The notes: generated by a model not told the origin, from the letters alone. 64,000 nt of DNA from Noviherbaspirillum humi (GCF_900188095.1 NZ_FZOT01000002.1:496001-560000); one strand, 5' to 3'; counted from the first letter of the stretch, positions 46,660 to 58,986 are shown. Numbers and translations: made by a program.

Positions 46660-46852
46660 TCCGCATTGCCTGAATCGCCATTGTTTCCTATCTTGAATTT
46701 CAGGCTCGCAACGAGCGTGGTGAGCATGCATCGCGCCGTCCCGCTTTCCGGCCCGTGATGCGTTGATTCCCTATGCAGGCGGGCATTTTCGCCCGGTCCC
46801 CTGGCGCCTTCCTGTAAAATCGATTGCCAGCGTTCAATTCTTTATTGCGATC

Positions 46853-47731
46853 ATGACTTACTGCGTAGCGATGCGCCTCGATGCCGGACTGGTGTTCCTA
46901 TCCGACTCGCGCACCAATGCGGGCGTGGACCACGTCAGCACTTTCCGCAAGATGACAGTGTTCGAGAATCCCGGCGACCGCATGATGGTACTGATGACTT
47001 CGGGCAACCTCTCGATTTCCCAGTCCGTGCGCCAGCTGATCAGCGAACAGCTTTCCGCCAGCGGCCAGAACATCTGGACCGTGACCTCGATGTACGATGC
47101 TGCCAAGCTGGTCGGCGAGGCGGTGCGCCGGGTGCATGAGCGCGACGCGGTCGAACTGGAGAAATTCGGCGTCGATTTCAACATCAACATCATTTTCGGC
47201 GGCCAGATCCGCGGCGAGCGCTGCCGCCTGTTCCAGGTGTACGCCGCCGGCAACTTCATCGAATCGCAGAGCGAAAGCACCTACTTCCAGATCGGCGAGT
47301 CCAAGTACGGCAAACCCATCATCGACCGGGTCATCACGCCCGCCACGCCGCTGAACGAAGCCGCCAAGTGCGCGCTGATTTCCATGGACTCCACCCTGCG
47401 CTCGAATATTTCGGTCGGCTTGCCGCTCGATCTGCTGGTGTATGAAAGCGACAGCCTGGCGGTGAACCGCTTCGTTACCATCGACGAGCGCAACCAGTAT
47501 TTCCAGATGATCCGCACCGCCTGGGGCCAGCAGCTCAAGAGCGTGTTCGAAAGCATCGCCGACCCGGTCTGGCACAGCGCGCCGGAGTCGCCGGTGGGCG
47601 GGCATGCGACCACCAATCTGTTCAGCCGGCCGATGCGGGTGGATCCGCCGGCCGGGCTTTCCGCCGACGACACGCATCCCGCCGCGCTGCAGACACTGGC
47701 GCAGCAATCCGGCGGCAACCGCCAGCACTGA
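46853..47731 (+). CDS. Anbu (ancestral beta-subunit) proteasome-type peptidase
   Basis: A 292-residue Ntn-hydrolase. MTYCVAMRLDAGLVFLSDSRTNAGVDHVSTFRKM is the Anbu N-terminus (given in parts: MTYCVAMRL, SDSRTNAGVD). Removal of Met leaves Thr as the nucleophile, with no propeptide. K33 in STFRKM would be the basic residue of the site, and the D in LSDSR the acid. Anbu forms open rings rather than the stacked four-ring proteasome. The C-terminal 60 residues (after GGHATTN) are an extra tail, rich in P, D and A. The frame is open to 46763, but the ATG at 46853 is required for the Thr nucleophile. No ubiquitin-like or unfoldase gene is near. Confidence 0.94.
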   Translation: MTYCVAMRLDAGLVFLSDSRTNAGVDHVSTFRKMTVFENPGDRMMVLMTSGNLSISQSVRQLISEQLSASGQNIWTVTSMYDAAKLVGEAVRRVHERDAVELEKFGVDFNINIIFGGQIRGERCRLFQVYAAGNFIESQSESTYFQIGESKYGKPIIDRVITPATPLNEAAKCALISMDSTLRSNISVGLPLDLLVYESDSLAVNRFVTIDERNQYFQMIRTAWGQQLKSVFESIADPVWHSAPESPVGGHATTNLFSRPMRVDPPAGLSADDTHPAALQTLAQQSGGNRQH

Positions 47732-47756
47732 CGGCATCGATTCGGCGCCCCAATGA

Positions 47757-47786
47757 AAAACGGCTGCCTTCGCAGCCGTTTTCTTT
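47757..47786. terminator. Bidirectional terminator between Anbu and purM genes
   Basis: AAAACGGCTGC (47757-47767) and GCAGCCGTTTT (47772-47782) pair over 11 bases with a CTTC loop. T-rich tracts follow on both strands, so it serves the Anbu gene and the convergent purM. Confidence 0.88.
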
Positions 47787-47825
47787 TGCGCTGTCCGCGC
47801 TATGCGCGCCAGGCGCCTGCCGGCA

Positions 47826-48869
<1,044 letters not shown>

Positions 48870-49079
48870 GATGTGAATAGTGGGAACAAGGCGGTAAAAT
48901 AGACAAGCTCAGGTAATGTTTTGGCTCGGCCAAACCGCTATTTTAACAAACCGCACCTTCAACCAGTCTTTCATGTCATTTTCTTCCACGTCCGGCCGCC
49001 GGCAAGTACCGCCGGGATGGACGCCTCCGCAGCCCGATGCCTCATCCCGTCCCGCCTTCCGGCCATCGCGAAAGCCGAC

Positions 49080-49775
49080 ATGAGACAGATGCTGCTTGAT
49101 TTGGGTCCGGAAAAGCCGCAGACCCTGGATACCTTCGTCGTCGGACAGAACGCGGAACTGCTGCAGCGCCTGCAGGGTTTTACGCCGGGCGCGGCGGCAA
49201 CCGAAGAGCGCTTCATCTACGTATGGGGCGAACCCGGCTCGGGCAAGAGCCACCTGCTGCGGGCGCTGGCCAGAATGGAAGGCGCGCGCTACATCGGCGG
49301 CGCCAAGGCCAAGCGGGCGGAGTTTCAGCCGGTGCCGGAAGTCGAGCTGTACCTGGTCGACGACTGCGAACAGCTCAGCGCCGGCAACCAGGTGGCCGCC
49401 TTCAACCTCTACAATCAGGTGAAGGAAAGCGGCGGCCTGCTGGTCGCGGCCGGCAGCCTGCCGCCGGCGCAGCTGAAGCTGCGCGAAGATCTGCGCTCCC
49501 GCCTCGGCTGGGGCCTGGCTTACCGCCTGCACAGCCTGACCGACGAGGAAAAGATCAATGCCCTGACCCAGGCCGCCAAGGCGCGCGGCATGGCGCTGGC
49601 CGCCGGCGTGTTACCCTATCTGATCACGCATTTCCATCGAGACATGCGCTCGCTTTCCGCCATGCTGGATGCCCTCGACCGGTATTCGCTGGAGACCCAG
49701 CGGCCGATCACCCTGCCGCTGCTGCGCGACCTGCTGCAGCTGGAAGGCGAGCCGAAAGCACCCGAAGCCACATGA
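49080..49775 (+). CDS. hda: DnaA regulatory inactivator Hda
   Basis: The 231-residue AAA+ protein promotes hydrolysis of DnaA-bound ATP when bound to the DNA-loaded beta clamp. It starts MRQMLLDLGPEKPQTLDTF, with the QxLLDL-type clamp-binding motif at residues 3-7. Walker A GEPGSGKS is near 47, ELYLVDDCEQL is Walker B near 86, and LREDLRSRLGWGLAYRL near 135 is the sensor-1 region. The frame is open to 48921, but the chosen ATG gives the clamp motif in its N-terminal place. The HAD gene overlaps its stop by four bases. Confidence 0.95.
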   Translation: MRQMLLDLGPEKPQTLDTFVVGQNAELLQRLQGFTPGAAATEERFIYVWGEPGSGKSHLLRALARMEGARYIGGAKAKRAEFQPVPEVELYLVDDCEQLSAGNQVAAFNLYNQVKESGGLLVAAGSLPPAQLKLREDLRSRLGWGLAYRLHSLTDEEKINALTQAAKARGMALAAGVLPYLITHFHRDMRSLSAMLDALDRYSLETQRPITLPLLRDLLQLEGEPKAPEAT

Positions 49776-50443
49776 ATATCGCCCTGTTCGACCTCGACCA
49801 TACCCTGCTGCCGCTGGACTCCGACTATGAATGGGGCCAGTTCCTGGTGCGCATCGGCGCGGTCGACGGCGAAGCCTTCGCCCGCCGCAACGCCGAGTTC
49901 TACTCACAGTACGAAAACGGCACGCTGGACCCGGTCGAATACCTCGAGTTCGCGCTCGGCACGCTGGCCTGCTTCCCGCGCGCGCAGCTGGACGAAATGC
50001 ACCGGCAATTCATGCAGGAAGTCATCCAGCCGGCGATCAGGCCGGCGGCGCTGGACCTGGTGAAACGCCACCTCGATGCCGACGAGCTGGTGGCCATCAT
50101 CACCGCCACCAACCGCTTCGTCACCGCGCCCATCGCCCGCGCCCTCGGCGTGCAGAACCTGATCGCCGCCGAGCCGGAGCTCGACCATGCCGGCAACATC
50201 ACCGGCAAGCTCAAGGGCATTCCGACCTCCGGGCCAGGCAAGATCACCCATACCAATGACTGGCTGGCCGCCATGGGCAAGAAGCTGGAAGACTTCGAGC
50301 GCAGCACCTTCTACAGCGATTCGCAGAACGACATCCCGCTGCTGTCGGTCGTCTCCCATCCAGTCGCCACTAACCCCAATGCCCGGCTGAAAGCCCATGC
50401 CATGGCGCAGGGCTGGCCCATCCTGAATCTGTTCAATGATTAA
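49772..50443 (+). CDS. HAD-IB family phosphatase (SerB-like)
   Basis: A 223-residue haloacid dehalogenase hydrolase. Motif I is FDLDHTLLPLD with nucleophile D7 and acid D9, motif II is IITATN near 111, and motif III/IV is FYSDSQNDIPLL near 187. The helical cap between motifs I and II and the GKLKGIPTSGPGK segment fit the HAD-IB group, whose members include phosphoserine phosphatase. The substrate is uncertain; homologues at this locus have been called histidinol- or phosphoserine phosphatases. It overlaps hda by four bases and pcnB by eight. Confidence 0.9.
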   Translation: MNIALFDLDHTLLPLDSDYEWGQFLVRIGAVDGEAFARRNAEFYSQYENGTLDPVEYLEFALGTLACFPRAQLDEMHRQFMQEVIQPAIRPAALDLVKRHLDADELVAIITATNRFVTAPIARALGVQNLIAAEPELDHAGNITGKLKGIPTSGPGKITHTNDWLAAMGKKLEDFERSTFYSDSQNDIPLLSVVSHPVATNPNARLKAHAMAQGWPILNLFND

Positions 50444-51839
50444 AAAGCTCATCCGCCGCATCCTCGGCGTCGGCGACAAGGCGCAAGCCGCCAGCCGCGC
50501 CAACCAGCCGGTCATCCTCGGACCGAACGAGCATCACATCGACCCCAAGCTGCTGTCCTCGAACGCGGTGCGGGTCACCCAAACCCTGCAGGACGCCGGC
50601 TTCAAGGCCTTCGTCGTCGGCGGCGCCGTGCGCGACCTGCTGCTCGGCATAAAGCCGAAGGATTTCGACGTCGCCACCAACGCCACGCCGGAAGAGGTCA
50701 AGCGCCTGTTCCGCCGCGCCTTCATCATCGGCCGCCGCTTCCAAATCGTACATGTGATGTTCGGCCAAGACATCATCGAGGTCACCACCTTCCGCGGCAC
50801 TTCCTCCGAGAATGCGCCGAAGGACGAGCATGGCCGGGTGCTGCGCGACAACACCTTCGGCGAGCAGCATGAGGATGCGGTGCGGCGCGACTTCACCATA
50901 AACGCCATGTACTACGATCCGGCGGCGCAGACGGTGCTGGACTACCACGGCGGCATCGAGGACATCCGCAACCGCACGCTGCGCATGATCGGCGTGCCGG
51001 AAGCGCGCTACCGGGAAGATCCGGTGCGCCTGCTGCGGGTGGTGCGCTTCGCCGCCAAGCTGAATTTCACCATCGACCCGGCAACCCAGGCGCCGATCGC
51101 CGTCATGGCGCCGCTAGTCAACAATGTGCCGGCAGCCCGGGTATTCGATGAAATGCTCAAGCTGCTGCTGTCCGGCCATGCGCTGGCCTGCCTGCAGCAG
51201 CTGCGCAAGGAAGGCCTGCATCACGGCCTGCTGCCCTTGCTGGACGTGGTGCTCGAACAGCCGCTGGGCGAGAAGTTCGTCACCCTGGCCCTGAACAGCA
51301 CCGACGAACGCGTGCGTGAAGGCAAGCCGGTCTCGCCCGGCTTCCTGTTCGCCGCCCTGCTCTGGCATCAGGTGCTGGAAAAGTGGAATGCCTACAAGGC
51401 CGCCGGCGAGTACCCGATCCCGGCGCTGCACCTGGCGGCCGACGACGTGCTGAACACCCAGACCGAAAAGCTGGCCCTGCAGCGCAAGATCGCTTCCGAT
51501 ATGCGCGACATCTGGGCCATGCAGCCGCGCTTCGAGCGCCGCAGCGGCAAGTCGCCTTACAAGATGCTGGAACACCTGCGCATGCGCGCCGGCTACGATT
51601 TCCTTCTGCTGCGCTGCGCCTCCGGCGAGATCGATGCCGAGATCGGCGAATGGTGGACCGAGTTCATCAATGCCGACGGCCCCGGCCGCGAAGCCCTGCT
51701 GACGCGCAAACCGCGCGAAAGCGAAGGACAGGCGCCGGCCAAGAAGCGCCGTCGCCGCCGCAGCAACAAATCCCGGATGGAGGGCGAGCCGATGCAGGAA
51801 GCTGCCGCGCCTTCCCACGACCCGGCGGCCGGCGCATGA
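50436..51839 (+). CDS. pcnB: Poly(A) polymerase I
   Basis: The 467-residue class II nucleotidyltransferase adds 3' poly(A) tails that mark RNA for decay. The head has VVGGAVRDLLLGIKPKDFDVATNATPEEVKRLFRR near residue 60 with the GG...DxD catalytic core. GTSSENAPKDEHGRVLRDNTFG and RRDFTINAMYYD follow. The neck and RNA-binding parts are normal. The C-terminus KKRRRRRSNKSR is basic, typical of proteobacterial PAP I and unlike CCA-adding enzyme. The gene overlaps both neighbours. Confidence 0.96.
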   Translation: MIKKLIRRILGVGDKAQAASRANQPVILGPNEHHIDPKLLSSNAVRVTQTLQDAGFKAFVVGGAVRDLLLGIKPKDFDVATNATPEEVKRLFRRAFIIGRRFQIVHVMFGQDIIEVTTFRGTSSENAPKDEHGRVLRDNTFGEQHEDAVRRDFTINAMYYDPAAQTVLDYHGGIEDIRNRTLRMIGVPEARYREDPVRLLRVVRFAAKLNFTIDPATQAPIAVMAPLVNNVPAARVFDEMLKLLLSGHALACLQQLRKEGLHHGLLPLLDVVLEQPLGEKFVTLALNSTDERVREGKPVSPGFLFAALLWHQVLEKWNAYKAAGEYPIPALHLAADDVLNTQTEKLALQRKIASDMRDIWAMQPRFERRSGKSPYKMLEHLRMRAGYDFLLLRCASGEIDAEIGEWWTEFINADGPGREALLTRKPRESEGQAPAKKRRRRRSNKSRMEGEPMQEAAAPSHDPAAGA

Positions 51840-52315
51840 CATCGGTGGCCGCCTATGTCGGCATCGGCGCCAACCTGGGCGCGGCGCAAGCCACCGTGGA
51901 GGAGGCGCTGCGCCGCCTCGACGGACTGGCGAAAACCCGGGTGTCGGCACGCTCCAGCCTGTTTCGCACCGTACCGGTGGACGCCGACGGCGACGATTAC
52001 GTGAACGCCGTCGCCCGCCTGGACACCGCCCTGCCCGCCGCGCAGCTGCTCGACGCGCTGCAGGAGCTGGAGCAGGCCTTCGGGCGCGAACGGCCTTACC
52101 GCAACGCCCCGCGCACTCTGGACCTCGATCTCTTGCTCTACGGCGCGCAGCGCATCGATACGCCGAACCTGACCGTGCCGCATCCGCGCATGACGCAGCG
52201 CGCCTTCGTCCTGATTCCGCTGCTGCAGATCGATCCCTTCATCGACATTCCCGGCCAGGGTCCGGCGCATGCCTTCGTGCCTGCGCTGGCGGACCAGGCC
52301 ATCAGCAAGCTCTGA
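51836..52315 (+). CDS. folK: 2-amino-4-hydroxy-6-hydroxymethyldihydropteridine pyrophosphokinase
   Basis: The 159-residue enzyme pyrophosphorylates the pterin in folate synthesis. It starts VAAYVGIGANLG, has DDYVNAVARLDT near residue 58, and the HPPK signature RNAPRTLDLDLLLYG near 87 with the DxD magnesium site. VPHPRMTQRAFVLIPLLQI near 115 is also diagnostic. The ATG overlaps the pcnB stop. Folate (folK) and pantothenate (panB) genes share this run. Confidence 0.97.
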   Translation: MTSVAAYVGIGANLGAAQATVEEALRRLDGLAKTRVSARSSLFRTVPVDADGDDYVNAVARLDTALPAAQLLDALQELEQAFGRERPYRNAPRTLDLDLLLYGAQRIDTPNLTVPHPRMTQRAFVLIPLLQIDPFIDIPGQGPAHAFVPALADQAISKL

Positions 52316-52325
52316 GAACGCCGCC

Positions 52326-52673
52326 ATGCAGATTCCCGTCATCGTCCAGACCACCGGCCTGCTCGCCCTGTCCAACGTCTTCATGACCTTCGCCTGGTAC
52401 GGCCACCTGAAGAAGCTCGAGAACAAGGCCTGGTGGATCGCGGCGCTGATCAGCTGGTCGATCGCGCTGTTCGAATATCTGCTGCAGGTGCCGGCCAACC
52501 GGATCGGCTATACCCAGTTCAGCCTGGCGCAACTCAAAATCATGCAGGAGGCGATCACGCTCAGCGTGTTCGTTCCCTTCGCCATGCTATACATGAACCA
52601 GCCGTTCAAGCTCGATTATGTTTGGGCGGCGCTGTGCCTCGTCGGCGCGGTCTATTTCATTTTCCGCTCATGA
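52326..52673 (+). CDS. DMT-superfamily DUF486 membrane protein
   Basis: A 115-residue protein with four hydrophobic segments, including LLALSNVFMTFAWYGHL at the start and the conserved PANRIGYTQFSLAQLKIMQEAI centre. DUF486 is a small multidrug-resistance-like clade of the drug/metabolite transporter superfamily with no proven substrate. In Burkholderiales it is often found in this folK-panB context. The next gene overlaps its stop by four bases. Confidence 0.9.
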   Translation: MQIPVIVQTTGLLALSNVFMTFAWYGHLKKLENKAWWIAALISWSIALFEYLLQVPANRIGYTQFSLAQLKIMQEAITLSVFVPFAMLYMNQPFKLDYVWAALCLVGAVYFIFRS

Positions 52674-53311
52674 GTATCGACAAATACAAATACATCGTCG
52701 TCGAAGGTCCGATAGGCGTCGGCAAGACCACGCTGGTGCGCAAGCTGGCCGAGAGCCTGCATTCGCAGATGCTGCTGGAACGGCCGGAGGAAAATCCCTT
52801 CCTCGAAAAGTTCTACCAGGACGCCGGCCGCTATGCGCTGCCGACGCAGATGTTCTTCCTGTTCCAGCGCATGAACCAGCTGCGCGAACTGGCGCAGACC
52901 GACCTGTTCAATTCCCGCGTCATCTCCGACTTCCTGCTGGCCAAGGATCCGCTGTTCGCCCGCCTCACGCTTTCCGACGACGAGCTCAATCTGTACCAGC
53001 AGCTCTATGATCACCTGCGCCCGCAGGCGCCGGAGCCGGATCTGGTGATCTATCTGCAGGCCCAGCCGGAGACGCTGATCGAGCGCGTGAAGAAGCGCGG
53101 CGTGGCGATGGAAGCGGGCCTGTCCGAGCCTTACCTCTACCGGCTGTGTGAAAGCTACAGCCGCTTCTTCTATCATTACGATGCGGCGCCGCTGCTGATC
53201 GTCAACACCGAGCATCTGAATCCGATCGACAATCCGGAGGATTTCGAGCTGCTGCTGGCTCGCATCCGCAACATGCGCGGCAAGCGCGAATTTTTCAACC
53301 GGGGAGAGTAA
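52670..53311 (+). CDS. Deoxynucleoside kinase family protein
   Basis: A 213-residue P-loop kinase. Walker A GPIGVGKT is at residues 13-20. [31 protein letters not shown] near 38 and the [20 protein letters not shown] block hold the nucleoside site (the ...SDFLLAKD corresponds to the ERS/DRS region, here without the Arg-Ser). [14 protein letters not shown] near 137 is the lid. Members phosphorylate deoxyadenosine or deoxyguanosine. It is between DUF486 and panB (two bases). Confidence 0.9.
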   Translation: MSIDKYKYIVVEGPIGVGKTTLVRKLAESLHSQMLLERPEENPFLEKFYQDAGRYALPTQMFFLFQRMNQLRELAQTDLFNSRVISDFLLAKDPLFARLTLSDDELNLYQQLYDHLRPQAPEPDLVIYLQAQPETLIERVKKRGVAMEAGLSEPYLYRLCESYSRFFYHYDAAPLLIVNTEHLNPIDNPEDFELLLARIRNMRGKREFFNRGE

Positions 53312-53313
53312 GC

Positions 53314-54144
53314 ATGTCGGGATACCTTCAGGACAATCAGCCGGCCGGGCGCAGCAAGGCGGTGACGGTGCCCGCCCTGATCGCCATGCGTCAAGCCGGC
53401 GAAAAGATCGCCATGCTGACCTGCTACGACGCCAGCTTCGCCGCCCTGATGGACCGCTGCGGCGTGGAAACGCTGCTGGTGGGCGACTCGCTCGGCATGG
53501 TGTGCCAAGGCCATGCCTCGACCCTGCCGGTGACCATCCAGGACATCGCCTACCATACCGCCAGCGTGGCGCGCGGCAACCGCAGCGCCCTGCTGATTGC
53601 CGACATGCCCTTCGGCACCTACGCCACGCCTCAGCAAGCCTTCGAGAACGCGGCGCGGCTGATGCAGGCCGGCGCGCAGATGGTGAAGCTGGAGGGCGGC
53701 ATCTGGCTGGAAGACACGGTGCAGTACCTGACGCAACGCGCCGTGCCGGTATGCGCCCATCTCGGGCTGACGCCGCAGTCGGTGCACCAGTTCGGCGGCT
53801 TCAAGGTGCAGGCCAAGACGCAGGAAGCGGCCCGGCAGCTCAAGCATGACGCGCTGATGCTGCAGACCGCCGGCGCCTCCATGCTGGTGCTGGAAGCGAT
53901 TCCGGCCCAACTGGCGAAGGAAGTGACGGAGTCGCTGACGATTCCGACCATCGGCATCGGCGCCGGCCCGGACTGTGCCGGCCAGGTGCTGGTGATGCAC
54001 GACATGCTCGGCGTGTTCCCCGGCCGCAAAGCGCGCTTCGTGCGCAATTTCATGGAAGGACAAACCAGCGTCGAAGGCGCGGTGCGCGCCTACATCGGCG
54101 CGGTCAAGGATGGCTCCTTCCCGGCGCCGGAACACTGCTTCTGA
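53314..54144 (+). CDS. panB: 3-methyl-2-oxobutanoate hydroxymethyltransferase
   Basis: The 276-residue enzyme makes ketopantoate with methylene-tetrahydrofolate, the first pantothenate step. It contains [33 protein letters not shown] near residue 30, VKLEGG near 125, and [21 protein letters not shown] near 145. [21 protein letters not shown] near 210 completes it. The use of a folate cofactor gives a loose link to folK in the same run. panC is not present. Confidence 0.98.
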   Translation: MSGYLQDNQPAGRSKAVTVPALIAMRQAGEKIAMLTCYDASFAALMDRCGVETLLVGDSLGMVCQGHASTLPVTIQDIAYHTASVARGNRSALLIADMPFGTYATPQQAFENAARLMQAGAQMVKLEGGIWLEDTVQYLTQRAVPVCAHLGLTPQSVHQFGGFKVQAKTQEAARQLKHDALMLQTAGASMLVLEAIPAQLAKEVTESLTIPTIGIGAGPDCAGQVLVMHDMLGVFPGRKARFVRNFMEGQTSVEGAVRAYIGAVKDGSFPAPEHCF

Positions 54145-54163
54145 AAAATCGCTCCTGATGCGT

Positions 54164-54227
54164 TCGCCTTCCGAACTGCCTGATCGGTCGGAAGGCGATT
54201 CCGCTCCGAAGCGCTGATCAGCGCTTC
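54164..54227. terminator. Two inverted repeats between panB and can
   Basis: TCGCCTTCCGA (54164-54174) and TCGGAAGGCGA (54188-54198) pair over 11 bases, 20 bases past panB. GAAGCGCTGATCAGCGCTTC (54208-54227) is a perfect 20-base palindrome that includes the can stop codon. Neither has a T tract. They probably end the two convergent transcripts. Confidence 0.6.
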
Positions 54228-54904
54228 AGGTCCTCATATTGCTTGAGACAGTTGCTCAGGCTTTCATCCAGCGCCGCCGCCGAACCGATTTCCATCCCGA
54301 GATCCTGCAGCAGGCCATCCTTGAGGCTGTAGATCCAGCCATGCACGGTGAATTCCTGGCCGCGCTCCCAGGCGTCCTGCACGATGGTGGTCTGGCAGAC
54401 ATTGACCACCTGCTCGATCACGTTCAATTCGCAGAGGCGATCCACCCTGGCAGGTTCCGGCAGGGTCTCGACGATGTAGCGGCCGTGCTTCTGGTGCACG
54501 TCCTGGACATGGCGCAGCCAGTTGTCGGCCAGGCCGATGCGACGACCGGTGAGCGCCGCATGCACGCCGCCGCAGCCGTAATGGCCGCAGACGATCACAT
54601 GCTTGACTTTCAGCACATCGATCGCGAACTGCAGCACCGACAGGCAATTGAGGTCGCTGTGGACGATGACATTGGCGATATTGCGGTGGACGAAGACATC
54701 GCCCGGCAGCAGGCCGAGCAGTTCGTTGGCCGGCACCCGGCTGTCCGAGCAGCCGATCCAGAGATACTCGGGCGCCTGCTGGGCCGCCAGCTTGCTGAAG
54801 AAATCCGGGTCTTCGGATTTGATGGCAGCGGCCCAGGCCCGGTTGTTGCGGAACAGGGGTTCGAGCTGGTGGTCGTCGGATGCGTCGATGGATTTGTCGG
54901 TCAT
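54218..54904 (-). CDS. can: Beta-carbonic anhydrase
   Basis: The 228-residue zinc enzyme interconverts carbon dioxide and bicarbonate. Zinc ligands are C52 in GCSDSRVPANE, H108 and C111 in GHYGCGGV; the Asp-Arg dyad is D54-R56. The sequence belongs to the type II (Escherichia coli Can-like) group. The frame opens at 55036, but the ATG at 54904 gives the standard length. It supplies bicarbonate to carboxylases; purK in this window is one such user. Confidence 0.96.
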   Translation of the reverse strand: MTDKSIDASDDHQLEPLFRNNRAWAAAIKSEDPDFFSKLAAQQAPEYLWIGCSDSRVPANELLGLLPGDVFVHRNIANVIVHSDLNCLSVLQFAIDVLKVKHVIVCGHYGCGGVHAALTGRRIGLADNWLRHVQDVHQKHGRYIVETLPEPARVDRLCELNVIEQVVNVCQTTIVQDAWERGQEFTVHGWIYSLKDGLLQDLGMEIGSAAALDESLSNCLKQYEDLKR

Positions 54905-55052
54905 GAATCGGCCTGTAACGGAGAGTGCTGAGAGGGACAGGCAAGCCAGGGCTTGCCGGAAATGAAGGTTCGCCATTCTAGCGGAAAGCGCGCGCGCCCA
55001 TATTCGACCGAGAGTCGCGCGCTTCGGTGCCGGCAAGGCCAGTCAACCGGCA

Positions 55053-55087
55053 ATAAAAAACCGCCGTCGGCAGGCCGAACGGCGGTT
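55053..55087 (-). terminator. Rho-independent terminator after dnaJ
   Basis: On the minus strand AACCGCCGT (55079-55087) and ACGGCGGTT (55059-55067) pair over nine bases around 11 bases, and TTTTATT follows. It lies 43 bases past the dnaJ stop. Confidence 0.85.
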
Positions 55088-55130
55088 CTCGCGATTACGG
55101 CAGGCGTCGCGCCCGCCGCTTTCCGGCGTG

Positions 55131-56270
55131 TTACTCGAAAAACTCCTTGACCTTGTCCTTCCAGGATTTGGTCTGCGGGCTGTGCTTGGCGCCGCCGTCA
55201 TTGGTCAGCTTTTCGAATTCCTGCAGCAGTTCCTTCTGGCGGTCGGTCAGCTTCACCGGCGTCTCCACCACCACATGGCAGAACAGGTCGCCGGCATAGC
55301 CGGAACGCACGCCCTTGATCCCCTTGCTGCGCAGGCGGAAGGTCTTGCCAGACTGGGTGCCTTCCGGCAGCGAGAAGGAAGCCTTGCCGTTAAGCGTCGG
55401 CACCTCGATCTCGCCGCCCAGCGCCGCCTTGGCGAAGGACACCGGGATCTCGCAATGCAGGTCGTCGCCGTCGCGCTGGAACACCGGGTGCGGCTTGATG
55501 CGGATCTCCACATACAGGTCGCCCGGCGGGCCGCCGTTCATGCCCGGCTCGCCATTGCCGGAGGAGCGGATGCGCATGCCGTCGTCGATGCCCGCAGGAA
55601 TCTTCACTTCCAGCGTCTTGTTGCGCTTGATGCGTCCCTGGCCGCCGCAGGTGCCGCAGGGATTGGGGATGATCTTGCCGCTGCCGTGGCACTTCGGGCA
55701 GGTTTGCTGAATGCTGAAAAAGCCCTGCTGCATCCGCACTTGGCCCTGGCCGCCGCAGGTGCCGCAGGTGGTCGGCGAGGTGCCCGGCTTGGCGCCGGAA
55801 CCGTGGCAGGTATCGCACTCGTCCCAGGAAGGCACGCGGATGGTGGTATCGAAACCGTTGGCGGCCTGCTCCAGGGAGATTTCCAGGTTGTAGCGCAGGT
55901 CGGCGCCGCGGTACACCTGCGGGCCGCCGCGGCCGCCGCCGCGGGCGTTGGCGCCGAAGATGTCGCCGAAGATATCGCCGAAGGCGTCGGAGAAGCCGCC
56001 GAAGCCGCCCGCGCCGGCGCCGAATCCGCCCGCGCCCATGTTCGGGTCCACGCCCGCATGGCCGTAGCGGTCGTAGGCGTCCCGCTTCTGCGGGTCGGAA
56101 AGCATCTCGTAGGCTTCCTTCGCCTCCTTGAACTTTTCTTCCGCGCCCTTGCTGTCCGGATTGCGGTCCGGATGGAACTTCATTGCGAGCTTGCGATACG
56201 CCTTCTTGATCTCATCCTCAGAAGCGTTCTTCGCTACACCCAGCACCTCGTAAAAATCACGCTTTGCCAT
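55131..56270 (-). CDS. dnaJ: Chaperone DnaJ
   Basis: A 379-residue type I Hsp40. The J domain (1-70) carries HPD in [11 protein letters not shown]. The Gly/Phe-rich segment (about 75-115) has [14 protein letters not shown], then a zinc domain with four CxxCxGxG repeats: [24 protein letters not shown] and CGTCGGQG. The C-terminal substrate-binding domains follow. A longer frame to 56291 adds seven residues not found in the family. It is 100 bases downstream of dnaK, with a hairpin between. Confidence 0.98.
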   Translation of the reverse strand: MAKRDFYEVLGVAKNASEDEIKKAYRKLAMKFHPDRNPDSKGAEEKFKEAKEAYEMLSDPQKRDAYDRYGHAGVDPNMGAGGFGAGAGGFGGFSDAFGDIFGDIFGANARGGGRGGPQVYRGADLRYNLEISLEQAANGFDTTIRVPSWDECDTCHGSGAKPGTSPTTCGTCGGQGQVRMQQGFFSIQQTCPKCHGSGKIIPNPCGTCGGQGRIKRNKTLEVKIPAGIDDGMRIRSSGNGEPGMNGGPPGDLYVEIRIKPHPVFQRDGDDLHCEIPVSFAKAALGGEIEVPTLNGKASFSLPEGTQSGKTFRLRSKGIKGVRSGYAGDLFCHVVVETPVKLTDRQKELLQEFEKLTNDGGAKHSPQTKSWKDKVKEFFE

Positions 56271-56299
56271 TTGTCGGCATCCTGTATTCAAAACGAAAA

Positions 56300-56340
56300 C
56301 GCCGAGTCGAGGATCAGAAGCTGATCGCTACGACTCGGCG
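56300..56340 (-). terminator. Nested hairpin between dnaK and dnaJ
   Basis: CGCCGAGTCG (56300-56309) pairs with CGACTCGGCG (56331-56340), and inside GATCAG (56312-56317) pairs with CTGATC (56321-56326). On the minus strand TTTTCGTTTTG follows the stem, so it can act as an incomplete terminator that lowers dnaJ relative to dnaK. Confidence 0.65.
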
Positions 56341-56370
56341 GGTCATCACGGCCAAGCCGCGTGACGGATC

Positions 56371-58329
<1,959 letters not shown>

Positions 58330-58371
58330 GATCGTATTCCTTTGTTAATTGGATATTGTTGCTTGTTCCGT

Positions 58372-58399
58372 ATATGTAGAGCAATTCGGCGCTTTCAAG
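58372..58399 (-). promoter_or_regulatory. Sigma-32 type promoter before dnaK
   Basis: On the minus strand CTTGAAA (58393-58399) is the exact heat-shock -35, followed after 13 bases by CTACATAT (58372-58379), a six-of-eight match to CCCCATNT. It lies 43 bases upstream of the dnaK start, so dnaK can be transcribed without grpE. Confidence 0.75.
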
Positions 58400-58428
58400 C
58401 ACCCGCCGCGCTCCGACTCCCGATTTCT

Positions 58429-58986
58429 TTACTGCGCAACCGTGACCAGCGCGGGACGCAGCAGCCGGTCGGAAATCATGTAGCCCTTCTGCAGCACGCT
58501 GACGATGGTGTTCGCCTCCTGCTGCGCCGGCACCATGGAGATGGCCTGATGCTTCATCGGGTCCAGCTTCTCGCCCGGCTGCGGATTGACTTCCACCAGG
58601 CGGTTGCGCTCGAAGGCGGTGGACAGCTGCTTGAGCGTCATTTCCACGCCTTCCTTCAGGGACTCGATCGAGGGCGTCTCAAGCTTGAGCGCCATTTCCA
58701 GGCTGTCCTTCACCGGCACCAGGGCCTCGGCGAAGCTCTCGATGGCGAACTTGTGCGCCTTGGCGATATCGTCCTGGGCGCGGCGGCGGATGTTTTCCGC
58801 TTCGGCGCGGGCGCGCAGGAAGGCATCCTGCATCTCGCTCGCCTTGGCTTCGGCGGCCGCCAGCCTCTGTTCATGACCGGAGGATGCGGCGGAAGCCTGT
58901 TCCGCCTGGCTGCTTTCGGAAGCCTGAGGCTCGCCCGCCTCGATCGGCTGGGAGGTCGGGTCCTGCGTTTTCTCTTGTTCTTGCAT
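58429..58986 (-). CDS. grpE: Nucleotide exchange factor GrpE
   Basis: A 185-residue cofactor that releases ADP from DnaK. The disordered acidic N-terminus ([19 protein letters not shown]) and a long helix with heptads (residues about 40-90) precede the four-helix and beta domain. [11 protein letters not shown] and [21 protein letters not shown] are signatures. The ATG at 58986 has GGAG ten bases upstream; an ATG at 59004 is less likely. The gap to dnaK is 99 bases and contains a second promoter. Confidence 0.97.
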   Translation of the reverse strand: MQEQEKTQDPTSQPIEAGEPQASESSQAEQASAASSGHEQRLAAAEAKASEMQDAFLRARAEAENIRRRAQDDIAKAHKFAIESFAEALVPVKDSLEMALKLETPSIESLKEGVEMTLKQLSTAFERNRLVEVNPQPGEKLDPMKHQAISMVPAQQEANTIVSVLQKGYMISDRLLRPALVTVAQ

